A stretch of 47,994 bases of DNA, from NCBI GenBank assembly GCA_937941095.1, contig CALDYJ010000038.1, positions 1-47,994 of the forward strand. The letters are read 5' to 3'. Positions 1 to 8,472 of this stretch are shown in pieces (positions within the stretch are counted from its first letter, which is position 1; each line of letters begins with the position of its first letter). The position numbers and the translations under genes are program-made. A model generated the notes under the pieces. The model was not told the origin of the DNA, did not search any database, and worked only from the letters and a program-made list of their open reading frames with translations. This DNA is from an uncultured Saprospiraceae bacterium. GTDB taxonomy: Bacteria > Bacteroidota > Bacteroidia > Chitinophagales > Saprospiraceae.

Positions 1-1923
1 AATAGAACTTCTAATTTCAATACTAGGCAAAATGGCTATGACATTAGTGCAGATGTATTAGGTTATCCAGAAAATTACTACACTCCTCCAGCAGAGAGTC
101 TTAATGAAATAAGAGTTATCCGAGGAGCAAGTTCTTTACAATACGGTACTCAATTTGGAGGGCTTATTGATTTCCGAATCAGAAAAGCTCCTTTGAATAC
201 AGCTTTTGAAATAAACACAAAACAAACGATCGCCTCTTATGGCGCAATAAATAGTTTCAATGCAATTGCTTTTAATAAAGGAAAATTTTCCTTTAATGGC
301 TTTTATAAATATAAAAGAGGCGATGGATACCGAGCAAATTCCAAGTATAAATCCAACAATGTTTTTCTTAGTTTGGATTATAGTTTTAACAATAAAACAA
401 ACCTTGGATTAGAATATACAAACTTCAATTACCTTGCTCAACAGGCTGGTGGATTGACCGACCAGCAATTTGAATCAAACCCTCAACTAAGTACTCGATC
501 AAGGAATTGGTTTCAAGTAAACTGGAATTTATTCAACGTTGATTTTAAGCACCAATTTAATAAGCAAACTTCATTTTCGATAAGTCTTTTTGGTTTGGAT
601 GCAGGAAGAAATTCTGTTGGATTTAGAGGCAACCCTATTGCTCTAAATGAAAATCCAATCACAGCATTGGACGAGCAAGATTTAAATGGGAATTATATAA
701 ACCCTAGAGACCTTATTCTTGGAAAATTTAAAAACCATGGTGCGGAAAGTCGATTTCTAAATAAATATTTGATAGTTGATAAGGATGCCGTTTTATTAGT
801 AGGTGCAAAATATTATCGCTCGAAAAACAAGTCCCTTCAAGGACCTGGATCACTAGGTTCAGATGCTGATTTTGGTTTAAGCATAGTTGAATTTCCAGAT
901 TATGCCAATCAATCAAACTTTACGTTTCCAAATCTTAACGCCTCTCTTTTTGCTGAAAATATTTTCTATCTTTCTAAAAAATTATCCCTTACCCCTGGCT
1001 TTAGGTTAGAACACATTCGAACAGAATCCATCGGTGATTACAATCAAGTCGTATTTGACAATGCAGGAAATCCAATTGCCAATAATTTACTTTCGGACGA
1101 TAGAGTTTTAAAAAGAACTTTTGTTTTACTTGGACTTGGTTTAAGCCATGATTTAAACAAAAGAATGAAGCTTGTCGCAAATCTCTCACAAAACTATCGC
1201 TCGGTTACTTTCAGTGACATAAGAGTCGCTAGTCCTACTTTTATTGTAGACCCTAACATTAAAGATGAAAAAGGCTTTACAGCTGACCTTGGAATTAAAG
1301 GAAGAGTAGATAAATACCTTTCGTATGACTTAACCGCCTACTCTGTACTTTATGATGATCGAATTGGGATCATTTTAGATGATCGTGCTAATAGACTGAG
1401 AAAGAATATAGGCCAAGCAATAATCACTGGAACTGAATCTCTTTTTAATTTTAATTTTGCCCGCTTTATGAAACCTGGAGAAAGAGATTTTGACTTAAGA
1501 GCCTATCTAAATACTGCGTTTACTTATTCAAAATACATAAGCTCAAAAGAAAATAATGTTGTTGGGAAAAAAGTAGAATTCATCCCTACTGTAAATTTAA
1601 AATCAGGCTTGAGCGGAGGTTTCCAAAACTTTAATGCCTCATTTCAAATTTCTTTTATTTCCAAACAATTTACTGATGTACAAAATTCAGGAATTGCGAG
1701 TGATGGTGATAACAAGAGTGGAATCGTTGGAGAGATTCCTGCTTATTTTGTAGCGGATTTTCACAGCTCATATCAATTTAAAAATTTCAAATTTGAAGCG
1801 GGAATCAATAATCTTTTCAATACGGATTATTTTACTAGAAGAGCAACAGGTTATCCAGGCCCTGGGATCATCCCTTCAGAAAGAAGATCTTTTTACTTAT
1901 CGGTTGCTTATAGAACCAACTAA
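1..1923 (+). CDS. TonB-dependent outer-membrane receptor, 5' end outside window
   Basis: The reading frame is open from base 1, so the gene begins upstream of the window. The first ~60 codons read as the end of a plug domain, with the typical stretch ESLNEIRVIRGASSLQYGTQ followed by GGLIDFRIRK. The rest is rich in alternating aromatic and polar residues, as in a 22-strand barrel, and ends in an aromatic C-terminal strand (RRSFYLSVAYRTN). Plug and barrel resemble FecA-type receptors for ferric chelates, which import substrates across the outer membrane using TonB energy. The substrate cannot be read from the sequence. The first in-frame ATG is at 193, inside the plug, and is not the real start. 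The gene converges with the VOC gene after a 22-base gap. Confidence 0.9.
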   Translation, partial: NRTSNFNTRQNGYDISADVLGYPENYYTPPAESLNEIRVIRGASSLQYGTQFGGLIDFRIRKAPLNTAFEINTKQTIASYGAINSFNAIAFNKGKFSFNGFYKYKRGDGYRANSKYKSNNVFLSLDYSFNNKTNLGLEYTNFNYLAQQAGGLTDQQFESNPQLSTRSRNWFQVNWNLFNVDFKHQFNKQTSFSISLFGLDAGRNSVGFRGNPIALNENPITALDEQDLNGNYINPRDLILGKFKNHGAESRFLNKYLIVDKDAVLLVGAKYYRSKNKSLQGPGSLGSDADFGLSIVEFPDYANQSNFTFPNLNASLFAENIFYLSKKLSLTPGFRLEHIRTESIGDYNQVVFDNAGNPIANNLLSDDRVLKRTFVLLGLGLSHDLNKRMKLVANLSQNYRSVTFSDIRVASPTFIVDPNIKDEKGFTADLGIKGRVDKYLSYDLTAYSVLYDDRIGIILDDRANRLRKNIGQAIITGTESLFNFNFARFMKPGERDFDLRAYLNTAFTYSKYISSKENNVVGKKVEFIPTVNLKSGLSGGFQNFNASFQISFISKQFTDVQNSGIASDGDNKSGIVGEIPAYFVADFHSSYQFKNFKFEAGINNLFNTDYFTRRATGYPGPGIIPSERRSFYLSVAYRTN

Positions 1924-1945
1924 ATTTTAATTAGAGCTAGTACTT

Positions 1946-2599
1946 CTACTTGTTAAAACTGTAGGACATTTCATGCTCTTCATGCTCAATTTGAACATCA
2001 AATGGTTCTAAGCTAATTTTTTGATTTGTAGGAAACCAGTTTTGTTTCACATTATAATTAGGCAATAGAAATATTCCTTCTGCATCTCCATTGGTGCCAA
2101 ACCTCTCAGTATCTCCTTTGTAAAAACTGGTCTTAAACAGTTTTGATAAGGACTCATTAGTCTTTATTATATTATTGCTTGGCAATCCTATTTCATTTAC
2201 ACACAGCATCTGTGAAACATCAAAAGGTGTATCTGTTTCATTTTTTAAGTCATACCTTACAATGCATTCGGCTAAGTTTCCACTTGCATCATAAAAGTAA
2301 AAAGAGTCAGCATTCCAAGATTCAAAATGTTGAATTTTTCTACCCTTTTCTATATCTATAATTTTGACTCTTTCTTCCATCCAAATAAGAGCTTCTTTTA
2401 ATTTATTTGAAGGTATTAAAAAGCAATAATGGTAATTGTGATCGACTGCTGAACTTTGAAACATCAATTCACTCCATCCTACTTTAACTGAAAAGAAATT
2501 TTCTCCAGAATTTACCAATTTAAATCCCAAGTTGTTTGCGAAGAATTCCTTTTCATCTTCCAATTTAGCTGTGAATAATTTAAGTTTTTTTATTTTCAT
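1946..2599 (-). CDS. VOC (glyoxalase/bleomycin-resistance) family protein
   Basis: A 217-residue cytosolic protein without a signal peptide. The N-terminus (KKLKLFTAKLEDEKEFFANN, then LGFKLV) is the usual first beta-alpha unit of a VOC module. DASGNLAECIVRYDL near residue 105-120 matches the conserved 'D..GN..E' strand that supplies a metal-binding Glu. A second, weaker half follows. VOC proteins include glyoxalase I, dioxygenases and antibiotic-binding proteins, and the substrate here is unknown. It is divergent from the WG-repeat gene (81 bases between starts) and convergent with the receptor gene. Confidence 0.75.
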   Translation of the reverse strand: MKIKKLKLFTAKLEDEKEFFANNLGFKLVNSGENFFSVKVGWSELMFQSSAVDHNYHYCFLIPSNKLKEALIWMEERVKIIDIEKGRKIQHFESWNADSFYFYDASGNLAECIVRYDLKNETDTPFDVSQMLCVNEIGLPSNNIIKTNESLSKLFKTSFYKGDTERFGTNGDAEGIFLLPNYNVKQNWFPTNQKISLEPFDVQIEHEEHEMSYSFNK

Positions 2600-2680
2600 A
2601 TGAACACTTTATAAAAAAACAAAACCTCAGCTCTTAAGTTGAATATTCCTATATTTAATTCACTTTAAAATTGAGTGATC

Positions 2681-5071
2681 ATGAAGAGAACTTACTTACT
2701 TTTTTGGACTTGCTTGTTTTTATTGACAAATGGCTTCACTTTAAAAAGCCAAAGCAACACAGATGCTAAATTAAGCACATATGAATTAATGCAAAAATTC
2801 AATTATGATTGGGTCTCTAAGTTTTATGAAGATTTAGCATTGGCTTCCAAGAAAAACAAAATGTTCGTTATAAATTCTTCAGGAAAAAAGCAATTTGACT
2901 TTCCATACGATTACTCTAAATTGATATTTCACGAAGGCCATGCTTGTATAATTAAAAACAATAAAGTAAGACTAATAAATAAAAAAGGAGAAATTGTCAT
3001 AGACTCTCTCTTTGAGAATATATCTGTGCCGCATAATGGAATTTGCATAGTAAGTAAAAATGGTGAGAATGGTTTATACCGCCTAAAAGATCACAAATTT
3101 GTTTCGCTAGGTGCAGTAAAAATAACTCCAACCTTAAACTTTAACTACATTATTGGTGCAGACAAGAAATATGGTTTAGTCGATTCTAGTGGAACAGTGT
3201 TGATTCCAATGGAGTATCAACTTCTTAGACCAAATAATAACCATTTCTTGGTTAAAAAGAATAACAAATTTGGTTTGATTGACATAAAAAATAAAGTGAT
3301 TATTCCTATTGACCATGAGTTCGCTTCAATCTTAAGTTTAGAAGACAAAACTTATTTAAAAGTAAAAAAAGGTGATCTTTTTGGACTCATAGACACTAAA
3401 AATGAACTAGTATTTCCAATAGCATACAAAAAAATAATCGCAGATAAAATGGGTTATCTCTTTCTAAAAAAGGATGACAGCTATTCCATCTACGATTCAG
3501 ACCTTCAAAAAACCACTTCAGAAACTTTTAGCAACATCCGGTATTTAACAAATAGAAAGTACATGCTTGAATCTGATTCTAAACAAATCTTATTAAATAC
3601 TTATGACAAAAGTGAAAAAGAATGCAAATTCGAATTTTCAAGTAGTTTTAAAGAAGGAAAAATTGTAGTTAAAAATGGAAATAAATTTGGCATCGTTGAC
3701 ACCAACCTTGTTCAAGTCATTCCTTTTATTTATGACAAAATTCAATTTTTAGGAAAAGATAATTTTGTCGTAAAGACTGAGAAAGGCTTCAATATCATAT
3801 CTCAAAAAAATGAATTATTGCTTAAGCAACATTATGAAGAATTAGGAACAAGCTTCAACAATGGAATTCTTGAAGCGAAGAAAAATGAAAAATGGGGCTT
3901 GATCAACATCGCTGGTAAAGAATTAAGTCCATTCAAATACGATCGCATCTCTAAGTTGAGATCTTCATGCTTATATCATACAACCATAAATAAACAAGTT
4001 GGATTGATCGATTTATATGGCCAAGAAATTCTTCCTTGCAACAATTTGAGAATTAAAGAATCTCATGATTACATGACGATCATAAAAGGCTCCCAATTTG
4101 GGCTTATGCAAAAAAATGGTCTTTTTAATTTGCCTTTAGAATATCAACAAATAAGTCCTTTAGGTTTACAATATGGTGGAAACTATCCTCATTTATTTAG
4201 GGTAAAACAAAATGATCAGGTAGGAATTTATAATGCATTAGAAAAATCAAAAATTGATTATAGATACAGCGCCATTGATGATGTCCGCAAAGGTGTAATG
4301 GTGGCAAGAAAAGAAGGTATTTATGGCTTAATAGACCCTTTTGGAAAAATAATTATTCCTTTTCAATACGCTTATATGCAAGACAATGGCAGATCAAATT
4401 ATGTCCTTGCTCGGAATAAGGATCATAAAATGGCATTGTTTGATAGATCCGGAAATCTCCTTGTTCCATTTAAATATCATCAGATCAAATACCTTGAAAG
4501 TGATATGATAGCTGTAAGAAACAGCAGTCTTTGGGGATTTATAAACAAAGAGCATAAATTGGTCATCTCTCATCAGTTTGAAGAAGTTCGTGGTTTTAAA
4601 GATGATTTATGCATTGTAATAAATAATGGATTGCAAGGCATGATAGACAAAGAGGGTGATTTGATCATACCGATCGACTTCGAAAAAATACATCCTTTGG
4701 GCGAAGGTTTTTTTTCCACAGAGAAAGATTCAAGGTTTGGAGTTTATAATAAAGATGGAAAACTATTGAAGGAAAACATCTACGATTGTGTTTTACCCTT
4801 TAATCATGGAACTAGCATAGTTGGGCAAAATGACAAATATGGATTAATAAACGCAGATGGAAAGTTAATTTTACCCATTGTTTTTGATAAACTTAAAAGA
4901 CAATCTGAGAAAAAGGTCACTCGCGATTTTAATGTTACTTCTTACCAAAGTGGACCTAGCAAATTTTGTGTTGTGACGTACAAAGAATATGAATTCAAGA
5001 TTGATACCAAAGGAAAATGTGTTGAAAATTGTCCACCAGAAGAAGTGTTGAATGACATTTTTAAAAAATAA
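2681..5071 (+). CDS. secreted WG-repeat protein
   Basis: I place the start at ATG 2681. A GTG six bases upstream is in frame but adds only two residues before a typical signal peptide (MKRTYLLFWTCLFLLTNGF, cleavage after about residue 24). Almost all of the mature protein is a run of about 16-18 WG-type repeats of ~45-50 residues. Each is built on the pattern [KW]xGLIDxxGxxIIPxxYD, for example KYGLVDSSGTVLIPMEYQ, KWGLINIAGKELSPFKYD and KYGLINADGKLILPIVFD. WG repeats (KWG family) are common in Bacteroidota and are thought to form repetitive beta folds, but no activity is established. There is no T9SS tail, and the C-terminus (CVENCPPEEVL) carries a CxxxC pair. It is convergent with the cyclase gene. 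Confidence 0.85.
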   Translation: MKRTYLLFWTCLFLLTNGFTLKSQSNTDAKLSTYELMQKFNYDWVSKFYEDLALASKKNKMFVINSSGKKQFDFPYDYSKLIFHEGHACIIKNNKVRLINKKGEIVIDSLFENISVPHNGICIVSKNGENGLYRLKDHKFVSLGAVKITPTLNFNYIIGADKKYGLVDSSGTVLIPMEYQLLRPNNNHFLVKKNNKFGLIDIKNKVIIPIDHEFASILSLEDKTYLKVKKGDLFGLIDTKNELVFPIAYKKIIADKMGYLFLKKDDSYSIYDSDLQKTTSETFSNIRYLTNRKYMLESDSKQILLNTYDKSEKECKFEFSSSFKEGKIVVKNGNKFGIVDTNLVQVIPFIYDKIQFLGKDNFVVKTEKGFNIISQKNELLLKQHYEELGTSFNNGILEAKKNEKWGLINIAGKELSPFKYDRISKLRSSCLYHTTINKQVGLIDLYGQEILPCNNLRIKESHDYMTIIKGSQFGLMQKNGLFNLPLEYQQISPLGLQYGGNYPHLFRVKQNDQVGIYNALEKSKIDYRYSAIDDVRKGVMVARKEGIYGLIDPFGKIIIPFQYAYMQDNGRSNYVLARNKDHKMALFDRSGNLLVPFKYHQIKYLESDMIAVRNSSLWGFINKEHKLVISHQFEEVRGFKDDLCIVINNGLQGMIDKEGDLIIPIDFEKIHPLGEGFFSTEKDSRFGVYNKDGKLLKENIYDCVLPFNHGTSIVGQNDKYGLINADGKLILPIVFDKLKRQSEKKVTRDFNVTSYQSGPSKFCVVTYKEYEFKIDTKGKCVENCPPEEVLNDIFKK

Positions 5072-5096
5072 ACCAATTCTATAAATTAGTCTACCA

Positions 5097-6731
5097 TTAA
5101 GCCATTTGACCAGCCATAGGTTTTTTGACGAAGTACATGTCTATCATACCTTTATTCTTTGCAGAAATCTTGCCCCGGTGTTCACATTGAAATCTTGAAC
5201 GAATCTTATTGTATGTAGACTCAGAGATATTTACTTTGCCCACCTGTCCATTTGACTCCATTCTTGAGGCTATGTTTACAGTATCTCCCCAAATATCATA
5301 GGCGAATTTATTAAAGCCAACTATTCCAGCGACCACAGGGCCTGTATGAATGCCGATTCTTGCTTCAAAGAATGGTTTATTGTTTCGAACTCTATCCATC
5401 TTATAGTCCTCCATAAAATCTTGCATCTCCAAGGAAGCCTTTATAAGATCTTCAACATTAAATTTAGGAGCATTTAAACCGATAGCACACATATATGAAT
5501 CTCCAATGGTTTTTATTTTTTCTATGGAATCATATTGACCAATGATATAGTCAAATGCTTTAAAACAATGATCTAATTCATCAACTAACTGATCTGGAGT
5601 CATTCTTTCAGCGATCCCAGAAAAGTTTTTGAAATCTGTAAACAAGACAGAAACCTCGTTGTATTTTTTAGCTTTTACTCGACCTTTATCTTTGAGTTCA
5701 GTAGCAATTTGTGCTGGAAGAATATTTAATAACAATTCATCCGAACGCTTTCTTTCTTCGTCAATAATTTGGCTTTTAGCTTCTATTTCTTTTTTGGCTT
5801 TTCGATTAGCCCTTAACCTCCCAAACAACAATAAGGCAAACAACAATAAAGAACCTATTGCTCCCATTAAAATGTTTCTAAAATTATTTTGCTTCTCTTG
5901 CTCCATCTCAGCTGCCATTAATTCAGCTTCCTGTTCTTTTACAAGTGCTTCATTTTTCATCTCTTCTTTAGAAAGTTGAGCATATTTCCTTTCTAGTCTT
6001 TTTCTTTTTTCCTCTGCCACAGCCTTTTCAGAGGCAAGGCTCTCGAGCTGCTTCTCTTTTTCTCCTAAAGTTTCTAAAATTCTTTTTTGTTCAGGTGTTA
6101 AAGCACTGCTACCAGTCTTTAATTTATTCTCCAAACTGAACACTTCTTCTTTTAAAGCTCTCTTGTCTTTTTCTAATCGACGATTTTCATTGCTAAGCTT
6201 AGTCTTTTCATTAATCAGTTTGGTGATGCTTTTTTCCGCTTTAGCTAATTTTGAACCTCCTCCGCTACTCGAACCTCCAGAACCGCCTTTTAGTTTTAAA
6301 CCTTCCTTTACATAAGAATAGGCTTCTTTGTATTTTCCATTATTTGCGGAAATATTAGCTAATCTTTCCAAAGAATTAAGATGAATCTCCGTAGCTCCTG
6401 CACGGCTAGCATTGTCTCTTGCTACTTTGAATCTGCTAATCGCTCGAAGCCTGTCTCTTTTTTTTCCATAAATAACTCCTTCCAAGAAAGCTATTTGAGC
6501 CATCATGAAGTTATCTTTTAATTTATTGGCGATGATAAAAGCATCTTTGTTGTATTCAAGCGCTTTCTCTTTTTTGGAATCTGAATATAGTTTGGCTAAT
6601 TCGTATTTTAGCTCCATCTTGTCAGAAGGAGTAGTCGCTTTAGCAAGTTTAGCTTCTAAAGTCTCTGCACTTTGCGCAAGCAACAAGCTTGAACATAAAG
6701 TAAATAAAAGTAGGATAAAGTAGTTTCTCAT
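5097..6731 (-). CDS. membrane-anchored class III adenylate cyclase with TPR-like and coiled-coil input region
   Basis: Order of parts in 544 residues: signal peptide (1-20); TPR-like helices (~25-150); a Gly/Ser linker (~149-160); a long charged coiled coil (~161-283); a single transmembrane helix (~287-305); a short coiled linker; and a class III cyclase domain (~350-535). Both metal-binding Asp are present (D366 in LFTDFKNF and D411 in TIGDSYM). The base-specifying residues are K407 (EKIKTIGD) and D479 (YDIWGDTVN). With N486 and R490, these are the K/D pairing of adenylate cyclases, so cAMP is the likely product. The layout suggests a periplasmic TPR and coiled-coil sensor driving a cytosolic catalytic dimer. 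It is divergent from the CrtA-like gene (85 bases). Confidence 0.88.
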   Translation of the reverse strand: MRNYFILLLFTLCSSLLLAQSAETLEAKLAKATTPSDKMELKYELAKLYSDSKKEKALEYNKDAFIIANKLKDNFMMAQIAFLEGVIYGKKRDRLRAISRFKVARDNASRAGATEIHLNSLERLANISANNGKYKEAYSYVKEGLKLKGGSGGSSSGGGSKLAKAEKSITKLINEKTKLSNENRRLEKDKRALKEEVFSLENKLKTGSSALTPEQKRILETLGEKEKQLESLASEKAVAEEKRKRLERKYAQLSKEEMKNEALVKEQEAELMAAEMEQEKQNNFRNILMGAIGSLLLFALLLFGRLRANRKAKKEIEAKSQIIDEERKRSDELLLNILPAQIATELKDKGRVKAKKYNEVSVLFTDFKNFSGIAERMTPDQLVDELDHCFKAFDYIIGQYDSIEKIKTIGDSYMCAIGLNAPKFNVEDLIKASLEMQDFMEDYKMDRVRNNKPFFEARIGIHTGPVVAGIVGFNKFAYDIWGDTVNIASRMESNGQVGKVNISESTYNKIRSRFQCEHRGKISAKNKGMIDMYFVKKPMAGQMA

Positions 6732-6816
6732 GAATTACATGAATGAGTTTGCTCAAAAATACAAAATCCTGATTCAACCATTTACATACCTTCTTGTTTT
6801 TTGAGAAAGCTTAACA

Positions 6817-7536
6817 ATGTCTAAAGGTCAAATTACCAGTATTAGTTTTTTTAAGTACGTAGGACTTAAAAATAAGTTCAATGCACTGAAAAACATGGGC
6901 TTCCTGCCTGGAGACTTAGAAAAAGCTCCTGGATTAGCCTTTTCCAAACTTATGGGCTCTGGCAAAGGGAATGGTTTTAGCATAAAACCAAATTTCAATG
7001 TTTATGCATTTATTGGCATTTGGAATGAAAAAAAAGATTTTGAAGCATTTTATCAGAGTAAAAAGTTTTACAAACTCAACGGACATGCCATTCAGCATTG
7101 GTCGGTATTAATGAGCCCTTTTCAAGCTCATGGCAAATGGGACAATCAAAATCCATTTCAGATTACTGAAAAATACGATGGAATTTCGCCTATTGGAGTC
7201 ATCACAAGAGCGACTATTAAACCAAAATTTTTATATCAATTTTGGAAAGACGTCCCTGCTGTCAGCGAATCCATCGATGATAAAGCAGGTAGATTGTTTT
7301 CTATCGGCATTGGAGAGCTTCCATTAATTTTACAATCTACCTTCAGCATATGGGAAAGCAAAAAGCATATGGAGGATTTTGCATACCATAGTAAGTACCA
7401 CAAAGAAGTCGTACATAAGACTAGAAAATTAGGCTGGTACAGTGAAGAACTTTTTGCAAGATTTATAATTTTAGAAAGTAGAGGTAGCTGGGAAGGAGTA
7501 TCTTCCAAAGCTTTTACAACATCCTTAGAATTTTAA
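6817..7536 (+). CDS. spheroidene monooxygenase (CrtA)-like protein
   Basis: A 239-residue protein whose second half matches the CrtA family closely: PIGVITRATIKPK, FWKDVPAVSESI, LFSIGIGELPLILQSTFSIW, then a tract matching FAYHSKYHKEVVHKTRKLGW and YSEELFARF. In purple bacteria, CrtA is a haem-dependent oxygenase acting at C-2 of spheroidene-type carotenoids. Relatives in Bacteroidota are usually annotated only by homology. No crt biosynthesis gene lies in the window, so the substrate may not be a carotenoid. The stop codon is six bases before the next gene, so the two are probably co-transcribed. Confidence 0.8.
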   Translation: MSKGQITSISFFKYVGLKNKFNALKNMGFLPGDLEKAPGLAFSKLMGSGKGNGFSIKPNFNVYAFIGIWNEKKDFEAFYQSKKFYKLNGHAIQHWSVLMSPFQAHGKWDNQNPFQITEKYDGISPIGVITRATIKPKFLYQFWKDVPAVSESIDDKAGRLFSIGIGELPLILQSTFSIWESKKHMEDFAYHSKYHKEVVHKTRKLGWYSEELFARFIILESRGSWEGVSSKAFTTSLEF

Positions 7537-7542
7537 AAAAAC

Positions 7543-8310
7543 ATGCAACTAAATTATAAAACATACGGAACTGGAGATCCTATTATAATCCTTCACGGTC
7601 TATTTGGGATGCTAGACAATTGGCAAACCATTGCAAAAGCTCTTGCTGTCAATAACATGGTCTATTTAATAGACCAAAGAAATCATGGCAAATCTCCTCA
7701 TACAGAAACGCATTCTTATGAGGAGATGGCTCATGATCTACATGCTTTTATGGAAGAGAACTGGATTTATGAAGCTACCATAATAGGCCATTCAATGGGC
7801 GGCAAAACAGCCATGAAATTTGCTTTGGAATATCCGGATTTTGTAGAAAAATTGATTGTAGTCGATATCTCGCCAGAGCAAGCAAAAAGTGGTCACAATG
7901 AAGTCTTTGAAGCATTGTTCTCATTAGATCTACAAAAGGTTGAAAATAGAAAAGATGCTGAAAGAAAAATGATGGAAAAAATGAAAGACCTAGGAATTCG
8001 ACAATTTTTGCTAAAAAACTTGAGTAGGAAGAAAGAAGGTGGATATCGATGGAAAATGAATTTAAACGTCCTCTATGATCAATACGATAAGATACTAGCC
8101 CCAATATCAGGTGACAATGCCTTCGAAAATCCTTGTTTATTTATAAAAGGAGGCAAATCTACCTATATTAAAAACTCTTCTAAATCCCATATTGAGGCAA
8201 TATTTCCCAATTATAGCCTTGAAACCATTGAAAAAGCTGGTCATTGGGTCCATGCAGAAGCTCCTAATGAAACTATTGAATTAATAAGCAGTTTTATATC
8301 AAAGGAATAG
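7543..8310 (+). CDS. alpha/beta hydrolase, YbfF-like esterase
   Basis: A complete alpha/beta hydrolase of 255 residues. The oxyanion-hole region is ILHGLFGMLDNW, the nucleophile elbow is GHSMGG (Ser84), and the catalytic His lies in KAGHWVHAEAP near the C-terminus. The DQRNHGKSPH segment is typical of the YbfF/ABHD11 branch, whose members hydrolyse short-chain acyl esters or thioesters. There is no signal peptide, so it should be cytosolic. It follows the CrtA-like gene after six bases, which suggests translational coupling and perhaps a shared lipid or carotenoid-ester pathway, but that is inference. Confidence 0.85.
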   Translation: MQLNYKTYGTGDPIIILHGLFGMLDNWQTIAKALAVNNMVYLIDQRNHGKSPHTETHSYEEMAHDLHAFMEENWIYEATIIGHSMGGKTAMKFALEYPDFVEKLIVVDISPEQAKSGHNEVFEALFSLDLQKVENRKDAERKMMEKMKDLGIRQFLLKNLSRKKEGGYRWKMNLNVLYDQYDKILAPISGDNAFENPCLFIKGGKSTYIKNSSKSHIEAIFPNYSLETIEKAGHWVHAEAPNETIELISSFISKE

Positions 8311-8472
8311 GGGTAATAAACACTTATGTTAATTATGGCATCATTTTTATACTACTAAGAATACATTTCCCCCCTACAAGACTGTCAGATCAAATAAATC
8401 ATAGTATATTATCATATGCTATAGCTGACTTTCGTTATCTTTTGTAGTCTTAATAAGTAGTAAATCTACCAC

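Noticed and set aside
2675..2680. GTG as start of the WG-repeat protein
   Set aside because: The ATG two codons later gives the normal signal-peptide n-region.
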